Counted from the first letter of the stretch, positions 15,900 through 23,711 are shown. The stretch is DNA of 23,841 bases from Arcanobacterium_A sp034173665 (GCA_034173665.1 JAXFDG010000199.1:1-23841), one strand, 5' to 3'. Translations and numbers: made by a program. The notes: a model not told the origin generated them from the sequence alone.

Positions 15900-16070
15900 A
15901 AGAACTCCTTAACCAGATGTTTCAGCTAATTACAACTAGTCTAACTTACTTCCACGTGCGAAATATCATTCCAAGGGTTGAAACCTTCCGGTGTAATGCC
16001 AGCGCTTTGGCAGTGTAGGATAAGGAATAGCAAGAAATTTAGAAATTTAAGAGCTAGGAGCATTAGCGCT
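15900..16070. promoter_or_regulatory. Divergent control region between the MoxR-operon and mtrA
   Basis: These 171 bp separate the minus-strand five-gene operon from mtrA and must hold both promoters. Toward mtrA, TAGGAT (16016-16021) is a candidate -10. Just upstream, TGCCA (15997-16001) and TGGCA (16008-16012) form an inverted repeat over a six-base centre, positioned where a regulator could contact the promoter. AAATTT is repeated in tandem around 16035-16048 and AGGAG lies ten bases before the mtrA ATG. No clear -35 is visible on either strand. Confidence 0.35.
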
Positions 16071-16751
16071 ATGGGTCAGCGGATTTTAGTGGTGGACGAC
16101 GATCCAGCGATTTCAGAGATGGTTGCGATTCTTCTTGAATCAGAGGGATATTCGGCAACTGTTTGTGCAAATGGTTCGAATGTGATGCCGCTTTTCCGTA
16201 CTGAACATCCAGAACTTGTGCTTTTGGATGTGATGTTACCGGGTCTTGACGGGGTTTCAGTATGTCGCTTAATTCGTGAAGAGTCTGATGTGCCAATCAT
16301 TATGATGAGTGCAAAGACTGATTCAGTAGATGTTATTTCCGGACTCGAAGCCGGAGCAGATGATTATGTGACTAAGCCATTTGATAACTCTGTTTTACTA
16401 GCTCGGGTAAAGGCGCGACTACGGCGACAAGAACCAGAAGCAGAATTTTTGAAGATTGCAGATTTGAGTATCGATTTAACTGCCCATGAAGTACGACGCG
16501 GCGAGGAGCTGCTTCATCTCACTCCACTAGAATTTGAATTACTAACAACTTTGGCTCGTAAACCATTCCAAGTATTCTCTCGTGAAGAACTTTTAGAAAT
16601 GGTTTGGGGATACCGCCATACAGCAGACACAAGATTAGTGAATGTGCATATCCAACGACTCCGGGCAAAAGTTGAGCGCGATCCAGAAAATCCTGAAGTC
16701 GTCTTGACTATTCGCGGCGTCGGTTACCGAGCTGGGGCGGGCCGGGAGTGA
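16071..16751 (+). CDS. mtrA: DNA-binding response regulator MtrA (OmpR/PhoB family)
   Basis: The product is 226 residues from ATG 16071. The receiver domain (1-120) has acidic residues D9-D11, the phospho-acceptor D53 (LVLLDVMLPG) and K102 (TKPF). The winged-helix domain carries LTPLEFELLTTLARKPFQVF, then EMVWGYRHTADTRLVNVHIQ and TIRGVGYRAG, nearly the same as known MtrA proteins. MtrA is phosphorylated by MtrB and controls cell-wall hydrolases, division and, in some species, replication and osmotic response genes. The longer upstream frame was rejected because the family starts at MGQRILVVDDD and because AGGAG lies upstream of this ATG. It is translationally coupled to mtrB (GTGA overlap). 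A likely local target is the amidase at the left edge, by inference. Confidence 0.97.
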   Translation: MGQRILVVDDDPAISEMVAILLESEGYSATVCANGSNVMPLFRTEHPELVLLDVMLPGLDGVSVCRLIREESDVPIIMMSAKTDSVDVISGLEAGADDYVTKPFDNSVLLARVKARLRRQEPEAEFLKIADLSIDLTAHEVRRGEELLHLTPLEFELLTTLARKPFQVFSREELLEMVWGYRHTADTRLVNVHIQRLRAKVERDPENPEVVLTIRGVGYRAGAGRE

Positions 16752-18565
16752 CTCAGACTCCCGTTGAAAATTCTTCAGAGACTCGGGGAGTTTTCGAAGC
16801 ATTCTCTGCAGTGGTTGATCGATTAATCGATTATTGGCGGGGTTCTTTACGCGTTCGCGTAATTTCCATTATCGCAATTTCCGGAATCTTAATTACCACA
16901 ATTCTTGCCTTTGCTTTGTCGCTGCAAGTAAAAAACTCTGTTTTTGATCAAGCTCGTTTGAGTTATATGGAACAATTTGTGGGCGACGCTGCCACCGCTC
17001 AGGAAAATTTTTCTGCTACCGCAACCCCGACTGCTGGGCAAATCCAACAAACAGCGAATCAATTAGTTTCGTCAATGTATGATCCGAACCGAGGTCTTTT
17101 GGGAGCAATCTTGCTTCGGACTCCAACTAACGATTTTTCTAATTCGCAAATTCTTGAACCTTCGACAGCTTCAGCAACGAAGATTCGTTCCTTACTCACT
17201 ACTGAAATGCGTTCCCGCACCGCCGGAACTTCTGATATTACTTGGCAATCTGTTGAGGTTGAACTTTCTGCCGGCGAAACTGCTCCGGGTTTGATTATGG
17301 GCACTAGCTTGCAGATTCCAAATGCTGGAAGCTACGAACTTTACGCCGCTTATTCACTTGAAAGTCAAGAAAAATTACTGGACTCAACAGTGCAAGTAAT
17401 GTTGATTGCGATTGTCGTTTTTATCGTTATGATTGCGGCTCTAATCTACATGATTTTGCGAATGGTTTTCCGGCCAGTGCAGGATGCTTCGAAGAAAGCT
17501 CAAGCTTTGGCAGACGGTGAATTTGAAACTCGAATGGAAATTATTGGCGACGACGAGTTAGCGCATCTTGCCCGATCATTTAACACCATGGCTGCCTCTT
17601 TGGAAGATCAATTTGCCAGATTGAATCGAATGTCTGCAATTCAGACTGAGTTTGTTTCTGCAGTTTCGCATGAACTTCGTTCTCCAGTGACGACGATTAG
17701 AATGGCTGGACAGCTTATTTTTGATAAACGCGAAGAACTCCCGTCAACTTTGAAACGTTCAACTGAGTTACTGCAGGCCCAAATTATTAATCTGGATGCG
17801 ATGCTTTCAGACTTACTTGAGATCTCGCGTTATGACGCGGGGGCAATGACGCTTGCAACTGACCCAACAGATCTTGCTGCAATTGCCTTGCAAGTGCTTG
17901 AGATTAATCAACCGCTCGCCGTCGATAATCAAGTTCAAACGTATTTTACGACCAGTGGCGATACTACGGCTGAAGTTGAGCCCCGGAGAATTGAGCGGGT
18001 TATTCGGAATTTGGTTGTTAATGCTTTGGAACATGCCCAAGAAAGCGAAGTTCGAGTTCGCGTAATTGGTGGTGAGGATGCTGTTTCAGTATTAGTGGAA
18101 GATCACGGTATTGGGATATCTCCAGATCAAGCAGCGCATGTTTTTGATCGTTTCTGGAGAGCTGATTCTTCTCGAGTGCGAAAAACTGGTGGTACTGGCT
18201 TAGGTTTAACAATTGCGCTAGAAGATGCACTGATTCACGGGGGAACTTTGGAAGCAACTGGTGAACTTGGCGTAGGAGCATCATTTTTGCTAACAGTTCC
18301 ACGGATTCCGGGTACAAAATTTGTACATCCGGTAGAGTTATCGGTTCCAGAACCAGATTTCACTAACTCAGTTTTGCCTGCGGAAGATGAGGACTCACCG
18401 GAGTTTGTCGCTTTTGCGGCTGATTCAAATCAGGACTCACAATTAGCGGTTGAACTGGATTCGGCGGGGTTAGTACAAGGCGGAGCGAACCAGGACGACA
18501 CCGCCTTGAACGTAACTCTTGGGCTTACTGGAGAAAATGAAGCTGAAGGGCAGGCAGATGCGTAA
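16748..18565 (+). CDS. mtrB: Sensor histidine kinase MtrB
   Basis: The product is 605 residues from GTG 16748, overlapping the mtrA stop as GTGA. A first membrane helix lies at about 38-60, an extracytoplasmic sensor at 61-213 and a second helix at about 214-238. These are followed by HAMP (about 239-295), the H-box with H308 (AVSHELRSPVTTIRMA), N-box NLVVNALEHA (421-430), G1 DHGIGIS (452-458), F-box FDRFWRADSS and G2 GGTGLGLTIA (481-490). It autophosphorylates and passes phosphate to MtrA; in mycobacteria its localisation at the septum depends on division proteins. Residues 525-605 form an extra tail with 18 acidic and no Lys or Arg residues, probably disordered. The 3' end overlaps lpqB by eight bases. 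Confidence 0.96.
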   Translation: MTQTPVENSSETRGVFEAFSAVVDRLIDYWRGSLRVRVISIIAISGILITTILAFALSLQVKNSVFDQARLSYMEQFVGDAATAQENFSATATPTAGQIQQTANQLVSSMYDPNRGLLGAILLRTPTNDFSNSQILEPSTASATKIRSLLTTEMRSRTAGTSDITWQSVEVELSAGETAPGLIMGTSLQIPNAGSYELYAAYSLESQEKLLDSTVQVMLIAIVVFIVMIAALIYMILRMVFRPVQDASKKAQALADGEFETRMEIIGDDELAHLARSFNTMAASLEDQFARLNRMSAIQTEFVSAVSHELRSPVTTIRMAGQLIFDKREELPSTLKRSTELLQAQIINLDAMLSDLLEISRYDAGAMTLATDPTDLAAIALQVLEINQPLAVDNQVQTYFTTSGDTTAEVEPRRIERVIRNLVVNALEHAQESEVRVRVIGGEDAVSVLVEDHGIGISPDQAAHVFDRFWRADSSRVRKTGGTGLGLTIALEDALIHGGTLEATGELGVGASFLLTVPRIPGTKFVHPVELSVPEPDFTNSVLPAEDEDSPEFVAFAADSNQDSQLAVELDSAGLVQGGANQDDTALNVTLGLTGENEAEGQADA

Positions 18566-20246
18566 GCTACGTTTAACTGCTTTAGTACTTGCATTAGCTC
18601 TGGGATTAAGTGCTTGTGCGGGGCTTCCGCGTGAAGGGGAAGTTTTTGTTAGTGAACGCCCGGACAGAGCTCGAGGCAGTGTTTCTCTTTCGGCTCAAGG
18701 ACCAGCTGAAGATGCTACTGCGGAACAAATTGTGCAAGGCTTTTTGCGAGCTTCATCGGTCGGGCTTTCTGATGATTTTTCTACGGCGCGACAGTTTCTC
18801 ACAGCTGAGGCAGCTGCAAAGTGGAATCCATTATCGATTGTGCGAATTTATCCTGATTCGCAAACGCTATCCACAAGTCAAACTCCATCGGGTGCGTTTC
18901 GAGTTACGGTGCCAGCTTTGGCGACAGTTGATTCTTCTGGCACTTATAGTGCCTCAGCTTCAGATGTAACTATTTCTAATGATTTTTCGTTAGTACGTAA
19001 TGCCGACGGACAATGGCGTATTGCTTTGCTTGATGACGGTGTTACCATGTCTAACGCTCTTTTTGATAGCTTGTATGCGGCTGCGCCGCTGTATTTTTTG
19101 ATGCCTGATAATGAAGCTTTTGTTGCAGATATGCGCTGGTATCCACGAAATGGTTTATTAACACGTGTGGTTAGCGGTCTGGTTGAAGGGCCTTCACCAT
19201 GGATGTTGCAAGCAGTTCATTCAGCTATTCCACAGGGAACAGATTTAATTAAGGCTGAGGTTCGACAAACCGATTCGGTGGCACAAATTGATTTGTCGGC
19301 CGAGATTGCAGCACTCTCACCGAGCTCATTGGCATTGATGGAAGCGCAGATTTACCGCACAGTAACAAGTCTCGGGTTGGCGCAAGAAGTGGAAATTACT
19401 TCTGAAGGTGCGAATTTCGCCCCGGATGACCGGATGGATATACCGGGATACCCACTAGTTTCGAGTGGGCTATCGTTCCTGAAAGATGGTGTGCCAACAA
19501 CTATGCGTGACGGCGAACCAAAACCATTATTAAATCGCGCAGATGTTGCTGAGCTTGATTTATTTGGATTAGCCGCTAGTTATAGTGGAGGTTCAAGTTT
19601 TGGTGCAGCACTTGGCGATAACGGCACTACGATGTTCTATCTAGACTATGCCAATCAGAAGCTTGTCCCCGCTGTACAAGGAAAGAAACTATTTGCACCG
19701 TCTATCGATCGTTACTCCTGGATTTGGACGGGAGAAGCAGAGTCCACTGGCGAAATCCAAATTTACAATGTGACTAGTCGTGATTTAGTGAAACTTCCAC
19801 AGCTTGATTTAACCGGATCAACTATTCGCGAATTGCGAGTATCTCGTGAAGGTGGGCGAGCAATTGTTGTATCGGAAGAGGACGGTCAGATTCAGATTTC
19901 TATTTTTGCGATTACTCGCGATGCTCAAGGGCGTCCCACAGCTTTTTCAGAATTAGTGAATCTCGGTGGGCGCTTTGTGGAAATTTCTGATTTTGTTTGG
20001 ATTGGAGAGACTCGGATTGCAGTATTGGGAAGACTGCAGCAGGCAAGTGGAAGCGGTGTTTATCTAGTCGATATCGGTGGCCCGACGACGGCCCTTCCAT
20101 CTGTAGATGGTGTGGTTTCGATTGCCGGTGGTCGAGGGAGGGAATCTCTCGTAGTAGTTGATAGTGACGGAACAGCTTATGACTACAGCTCGGGAATTTG
20201 GCGAAAATTTGCAAGTGATATTTTCTCTCCGGCATTACCGGGATGA
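18558..20246 (+). CDS. lpqB: Lipoprotein LpqB, modulator of MtrAB
   Basis: The product is 562 residues from ATG 18558. The signal peptide ends in the lipobox LSAC with the lipidated C20 (LALALGLSAC), which fixes this start; an upstream in-frame ATG at 18519 would bury it. Residues about 45-170 are a conserved LpqB N-terminal region. About 175-300 is a GerMN-like domain (MRWYPRNGLLTRVVSGLVEG, IDLSAEIAALSPSSLALMEA). About 325-560 is a beta-propeller-like region (GDNGTTMFYLDYA, RYSWIWTGE, WIGETRIAVLG). LpqB is anchored outside the membrane and in mycobacteria interacts with the MtrB extracellular domain, affecting MtrA phosphorylation. GGGCAGG lies shortly before the ATG, and the start overlaps mtrB by eight bases, so the three genes form one operon. 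Confidence 0.95.
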   Translation: MRKLRLTALVLALALGLSACAGLPREGEVFVSERPDRARGSVSLSAQGPAEDATAEQIVQGFLRASSVGLSDDFSTARQFLTAEAAAKWNPLSIVRIYPDSQTLSTSQTPSGAFRVTVPALATVDSSGTYSASASDVTISNDFSLVRNADGQWRIALLDDGVTMSNALFDSLYAAAPLYFLMPDNEAFVADMRWYPRNGLLTRVVSGLVEGPSPWMLQAVHSAIPQGTDLIKAEVRQTDSVAQIDLSAEIAALSPSSLALMEAQIYRTVTSLGLAQEVEITSEGANFAPDDRMDIPGYPLVSSGLSFLKDGVPTTMRDGEPKPLLNRADVAELDLFGLAASYSGGSSFGAALGDNGTTMFYLDYANQKLVPAVQGKKLFAPSIDRYSWIWTGEAESTGEIQIYNVTSRDLVKLPQLDLTGSTIRELRVSREGGRAIVVSEEDGQIQISIFAITRDAQGRPTAFSELVNLGGRFVEISDFVWIGETRIAVLGRLQQASGSGVYLVDIGGPTTALPSVDGVVSIAGGRGRESLVVVDSDGTAYDYSSGIWRKFASDIFSPALPG

Positions 20247-20338
20247 TTTTTCTTTTCGTGAGTTATCCACTTTTTAGATTTGTACTCTGATAAAGCACAG
20301 GTTTTTTGCTGAAAACTAATTCAATCTTGTTTGATTCT

Positions 20339-20360
20339 ACGGTGAATAAACGGTGAATAA
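20339..20360. repeat. Tandem 11-bp repeat (ACGGTGAATAA x2) before comF
   Basis: ACGGTGAATAA is present at 20339-20349 and 20350-20360 with no spacer. It lies just upstream of the chosen comF start and contains an alternative in-frame GTG (20353). It may be slippage-generated or a direct-repeat binding site. The 20247-20338 stretch before it is AT-rich and shows no other clear element. Confidence 0.6.
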
Positions 20361-20379
20361 ACAAGGTGGTGATTTGGGA

Positions 20380-21249
20380 ATGCTTAAAATGGCGAAATTT
20401 TCCCAGCAATTAATCTGGGATTTTTTCCGGCAAGTAATGTGGGCATGTCTGGATTTAATCTTCCCCCGTTCTTGTGTTGGATGTGGCATGGTAGAAAGTT
20501 TGTTGTGCTCAGAGTGCAGCTCAAAATTTTTGCAACAGTGGTCAGAAATCAGTTTTCAACTCCCATATTTATTTGTTTATCCACTGAAACGTGAACAACT
20601 TAATGCGGAGAGTGTATTAGACGGAGAAGAGAACCTTGAACCTCAGCTTGAATATGAATCTTGGGGTGAGCCTGAACCTTTAATTCCGGTCTATGTACTG
20701 CATGAATACGAGGGAGTTTGTGCGGATGCAATAGTGGCTTGGAAACATAGTAATTGCCCAGAATTAGAGAAAAATTTTTTGAAGATTTGGCGTATTGCGA
20801 TTCAGCACTTAAAACAGATGAAATTTCTGGTTATTGAGAACGAAATTATTTTTGTGAATGCTCCATCAAAATTTTCTCGTCGGCACAACGGTCAATTAAT
20901 CGCGGAAAAATTAGCTATTGTGGCTGCTGAAGTTTTTGGTGGAAAAACTTTTCGGCACCAAATCTTAAAAAGATCCTTAATTTTAAAAAGATCGCGAAAA
21001 TTTCCGGATTTATTTTTAACTTTTTTGATGAGGTGGAATTTGGGGAGGGAAAATTTAGGGAAGAACCAGCGAGAACAAAAAGCTAAGAGAATTTATGTTT
21101 CGCAAAAATCTGATTTGCGAGGGCTGAAAATAATTTTGGTGGATGATGTTGTGACCACCGGAGCGACTCTTTCTGGGGCTGTTAGAGCGATTGAAAAGGC
21201 TGGTGGAGAGGTGCTTTGTGCTTTGGCTCTTGCCGGAACTCGAATTTGA
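20380..21249 (+). CDS. comF: ComF-family phosphoribosyltransferase-like protein
   Basis: The product is 289 residues from ATG 20380, chosen because AAGGTGG lies upstream; GTG 20353 and ATG 20389 are alternatives. The N-terminal zinc ribbon has C32, C35, C43 and C46 (SCVGCG, LLCSEC). The C-terminus carries the PRPP-binding loop ILVDDVVTTGATL (252-264). NAPSKFSRRHNGQLIAEKLA in the middle is the usual ComF helix region. Relatives are needed for DNA uptake in competent bacteria; in actinobacteria the role is unclear. The middle part is poorly conserved, Lys-rich and AT-rich (for example RSLILKRSRK from a duplicated TTAAAAAGATC-like sequence), and the Q/R residues expected before the PRPP loop are hard to align. 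The position between lpqB and hpf matches other actinobacteria. Confidence 0.86.
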   Translation: MLKMAKFSQQLIWDFFRQVMWACLDLIFPRSCVGCGMVESLLCSECSSKFLQQWSEISFQLPYLFVYPLKREQLNAESVLDGEENLEPQLEYESWGEPEPLIPVYVLHEYEGVCADAIVAWKHSNCPELEKNFLKIWRIAIQHLKQMKFLVIENEIIFVNAPSKFSRRHNGQLIAEKLAIVAAEVFGGKTFRHQILKRSLILKRSRKFPDLFLTFLMRWNLGRENLGKNQREQKAKRIYVSQKSDLRGLKIILVDDVVTTGATLSGAVRAIEKAGGEVLCALALAGTRI

Positions 21250-21262
21250 GTTCTTAATGCTG

Positions 21263-21309
21263 AATTTATTTGCCGAGAGTGAAGTAAATTTATTTGCCAA
21301 GAGTGAAGT
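21263..21309. repeat. 24-bp-period tandem repeat upstream of hpf
   Basis: Two 23-base copies, 21263-21285 and 21287-21309, differ at one position (TTTGCCGAGAG versus TTTGCCAAGAG). They lie in the gap between comF and hpf, ending 15 bases before the candidate -35. They are non-coding and could be a tandem regulator site or a recent duplication. Confidence 0.7.
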
Positions 21310-21323
21310 GATTGGTGGCTCAG

Positions 21324-21353
21324 GTCACAAAATTTTTCTTTTTGGAGTAGAAT
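21324..21353 (+). promoter_or_regulatory. Candidate hpf promoter
   Basis: GTCACA (21324-21329) and TAGAAT (21348-21353) are 18 bp apart, matching the vegetative consensus at four and five of six positions. Transcription would begin near 21360, about 48 bases before the hpf ATG. This would let hpf be expressed apart from comF, as expected for a stress or stationary-phase factor. Confidence 0.45.
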
Positions 21354-21363
21354 AGATTTACCC

Positions 21364-21379
21364 TGCGGGGATGCCCGCA
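21364..21379 (+). promoter_or_regulatory. GC-rich hairpin at the predicted 5' end of the hpf mRNA
   Basis: TGCGGG (21364-21369) and CCCGCA (21374-21379) form a six-pair GC-rich stem with a GATG tetraloop in an otherwise AT-rich leader. It lies a few bases from the predicted transcription start and 18 bases before the GGAGGT ribosome site (21398-21403). It could stabilise the transcript's 5' end or modulate translation; this is inference. Confidence 0.5.
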
Positions 21380-21407
21380 TAGAGATCTACCAAAATTGGA
21401 GGTCATC

Positions 21408-22070
21408 ATGGAATTTGTAGTAAAAGGTCGAAACGCCGAAATCTCTGAGGCATTTAAAGCTCATGTCGCGGAAAAGCTTTCAAAGATTGAGTTGTTTGCC
21501 CCTCGTGCACAACGTGTTGATGTTGAAATAACGCACGAACCCAATCCGGCTCAGGCGGAAAATTCTGAACGGATTGAAATCACAGTTCGCGATAAGGGCC
21601 CTGTGATTCGTGCTGAAGCAGCTGCATCTGATCGATACGGAGCACTTGATCTGGCGGCACAGAAGCTAGTTGAGCAACTGCGTCGGGCAAATGAGCGCCG
21701 GAAAGATCATCGCCACACAAAGAAGTGGGCACAAGAACCTGAAGAGTTAAATTTTGACGCTTTGCTCTCTACTTCAGAAGTGGCTGAAGTAGAATCTGAG
21801 CCTGTTTCGACAGTGCCGACTCAGGTTGGAGAAGCAGTGGAGTCTCAGTTAGGGGATTCACCAGTTGTGGTCCGGCAAAAGCTTTATGAAGCAAAGCCAA
21901 TGACTGTGGATCAGGCGCTCTATGAGATGGAATTGGTTGGTCATCCGTTCTACCTCTTCGTCGATGAAGAAACAAGTCAGCCATGTGCCGTGTATCGTCG
22001 TCATGGTTGGACGTATGGTGTGATTCGATTAGATGCAAAAACAAGTGAATTTGGCCCAGGGACTGAGTAG
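21408..22070 (+). CDS. hpf: Long-form ribosome hibernation promoting factor
   Basis: The product is 220 residues from ATG 21408, chosen for the GGAGGT site four bases upstream; an in-frame TTG at 21396 is inside that site. Residues 1-105 form the S30AE/RaiA domain (MEFVVKGRNAEISEAFKAHV, ERIEITVRDKGPVIRAEA, DLAAQKLVEQLRRANERRK). A variable linker (about 110-150) leads to the C-terminal dimerisation domain (about 153-210: RQKLYEAKPMTVDQALYEME, GHPFYLFVDEETSQPCAVYR, YGVIRL). Long HPF binds the 30S decoding centre and pairs ribosomes into inactive 100S particles in slow growth. It sits after comF, its usual actinobacterial position; secA, which often follows, is not present before fprA. Confidence 0.96.
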   Translation: MEFVVKGRNAEISEAFKAHVAEKLSKIELFAPRAQRVDVEITHEPNPAQAENSERIEITVRDKGPVIRAEAAASDRYGALDLAAQKLVEQLRRANERRKDHRHTKKWAQEPEELNFDALLSTSEVAEVESEPVSTVPTQVGEAVESQLGDSPVVVRQKLYEAKPMTVDQALYEMELVGHPFYLFVDEETSQPCAVYRRHGWTYGVIRLDAKTSEFGPGTE

Positions 22071-22106
22071 TCCTGCAAAATTACTTGTTTGAAATCCTGA
22101 AATAGT

Positions 22107-22170
22107 TTTTCGCCCTGGTTGAGTGTTTCCCGAGATATTTGAGTGGGGAATTGCTCACCCAGGGTGAAAA
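22107..22170. promoter_or_regulatory. Long inverted repeat between hpf and fprA
   Basis: TTTTCGCCCTGG (22107-22118) is complementary to CCAGGGTGAAAA (22159-22170) with one G-T pair, and after one mismatch TGAG (22120-22123) pairs with CTCA (22154-22157). The interval between the outer arms is 40 bases. No T-run follows the right arm, so it is not a standard terminator. CATAAT (22171-22176), directly after it, is a candidate fprA -10, so the right arm would lie on the promoter. Either an operator dyad or an RNA hairpin is possible. Confidence 0.45.
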
Positions 22171-22235
22171 CATAATTGCTAACAAAAAATCAGCTAGTAA
22201 GATTTCCTTTGGACAATCAAGAAAAGAGGAAATCT

Positions 22236-23624
22236 GTGACTGTAAGACCCCTACAAGTAGCTGTGATTGGTGCTGGACCTGCCGGAATTTACGCTTCAGA
22301 TATTTTGTCGAAATCTGATGTGGCTGTACAGATTGATTTATATGAAAAACTCCCGGCTCCATATGGGCTTGTCCGTTATGGAGTTGCTCCTGATCACCCC
22401 CGAATTACGCAGATTATTAAAGCCTTATATAACATCTTGCAACGCGGGGATATTCGGCTAGTTGGTAATGTTGAAGTTGGAAAAGATGTTACTTTTGCCG
22501 AGCTTCACGAGCACTATGATGCGATTATTTTAGCAACAGGGGCTGACCAGGATCGGCCTTTCGAAATTCCCGGATCTGATCTTCCAGAAGTTTACGGTGC
22601 TTCGAAGTTTGTGTATTGGTATGACGGGCACCCGGACTATCCGCGTACTTGGCCACTAGAAGCGAAAGAAGTAGCGGTAATCGGCGTCGGCAATGTGGCT
22701 TTGGACGTTGCCCGGATTCTGGCTAAACATCCAGATGATCTTTTGGTTACTGAAATTCCGGAAAATGTTGAGCAGGGATTACGTCAGTCTCCAGTAACCG
22801 ATGTGCATGTTTTCGGACGCCGTGGCCCGGCTCAGGTTAAGTTCACCCCAATGGAACTACGTGAACTTGGGGAAGTGCCAGACGTAGATATTATCGTTTA
22901 CGAAGAAGACTTCGATTACGACGAAGCTTCAGAAGCTGCTGTTGAATCTTCTAAGATGACGCGGCAAGTGATGAATATTTTGACTGACTACCTCCTCGAG
23001 CAGGAAGAAGAAAAGACGGCGAGCCGACGAATTCATTTGCACATGCTGCAGCAACCAGTAGAAATCCTGGGCGATGAGCATGTGACTGGAATCCGGATGG
23101 AGCGGACTGCGCTTCAGGGCGATGGAACGGTTGCTGGTACGGGTGAGTTTATTGACTATCCAGTGCAGGCGGTTTATCGCGCTGTCGGATATTTCTCCTC
23201 CCCAATTCCGGGTGCGCCATTTGACGAAGCACGCGGTGTGGTGCCAAATATCGGTGGTCGCGTAACCGACGGTCCAGACGGAGAAGTGGTAAACGGAATG
23301 TATGCCACTGGTTGGGTAAAGCGCGGTCCAGTCGGTCTGATTGGTTCAACCAAATCTGATGCGCAAGAGACAATCAGCAATCTGGTGGCTGACTATGAGG
23401 CTGGCCTATTGCATGCGACAACCGATGAACTCGGTTGGGATGCAATGCAAGCCTTGCTGGATCAGCGTGGAGTACGTTTCACTACTTGGGAAGGCTGGGA
23501 ACTCCTTGAAGAATACGAGAAGTCTCTAGGTGAGCCGGTTGGGCGAAATCGTATCAAGGTAGTAGAGCGCGAGACCATGACTGCAGTTTCTCGTGGTGAA
23601 GAACACGATGGGAAGCTCTGGTAA
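22236..23624 (+). CDS. fprA: FprA-type ferredoxin/flavodoxin-NADP+ reductase (adrenodoxin-reductase family)
   Basis: The product is 462 residues from GTG 22236, supported by AGAGGA five bases upstream and by the FAD-binding motif starting at residue 12. A TTG-initiated 20-residue extension (22176) was rejected. GAGPAG (12-17) binds FAD. YEKLPAPYGLVRYGVAPDHP (36-55) is a strong family signature. VIGVGNVALDVARIL (148-162) is the NADP-binding motif, and FGRRGPAQVKFTPMELREL (193-211) contains the arginines that read the NADP phosphate. The enzyme moves electrons between NADPH and ferredoxins in the cytoplasm, serving P450s or other iron-sulfur enzymes. Length fits FprA of mycobacteria (about 456). 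Many bacteria of this group fuse an N-terminal ferredoxin; none is fused here. A strong terminator follows, so it is likely a single-gene unit. Confidence 0.95.
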   Translation: MTVRPLQVAVIGAGPAGIYASDILSKSDVAVQIDLYEKLPAPYGLVRYGVAPDHPRITQIIKALYNILQRGDIRLVGNVEVGKDVTFAELHEHYDAIILATGADQDRPFEIPGSDLPEVYGASKFVYWYDGHPDYPRTWPLEAKEVAVIGVGNVALDVARILAKHPDDLLVTEIPENVEQGLRQSPVTDVHVFGRRGPAQVKFTPMELRELGEVPDVDIIVYEEDFDYDEASEAAVESSKMTRQVMNILTDYLLEQEEEKTASRRIHLHMLQQPVEILGDEHVTGIRMERTALQGDGTVAGTGEFIDYPVQAVYRAVGYFSSPIPGAPFDEARGVVPNIGGRVTDGPDGEVVNGMYATGWVKRGPVGLIGSTKSDAQETISNLVADYEAGLLHATTDELGWDAMQALLDQRGVRFTTWEGWELLEEYEKSLGEPVGRNRIKVVERETMTAVSRGEEHDGKLW

Positions 23625-23693
23625 GTTAGAGCAGGATTACTTGGTTAAGAGCCCTAGCAACTGCTTAGATAGTTCAGAGGAGTAGCTAGAAGA

Positions 23694-23711
23694 CTCTGGC
23701 AATTGCCAGAG
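23694..23711. other. 18-bp perfect palindrome downstream of fprA
   Basis: CTCTGGCAATTGCCAGAG is fully self-complementary; as RNA it folds to a seven-pair stem with an AATT loop. It lies 70 bases after the fprA stop and 24 bases before the terminator stem, with no T-run after it. It could protect the mRNA 3' end or be a protein-binding site. Confidence 0.6.

Noticed and set aside
20230..20260. Possible terminator at the lpqB end (CCGG inverted repeat followed by T-rich sequence)
   Set aside because: The stem is only four pairs and partly inside the coding sequence; too weak to call.
20263..20585. Two TTATCCACT sequences resembling DnaA boxes (20263-20271 and 20577-20585)
   Set aside because: Each has a mismatch to the consensus end, one is inside comF, and there is no dnaA/dnaN context or cluster, so no origin is supported.
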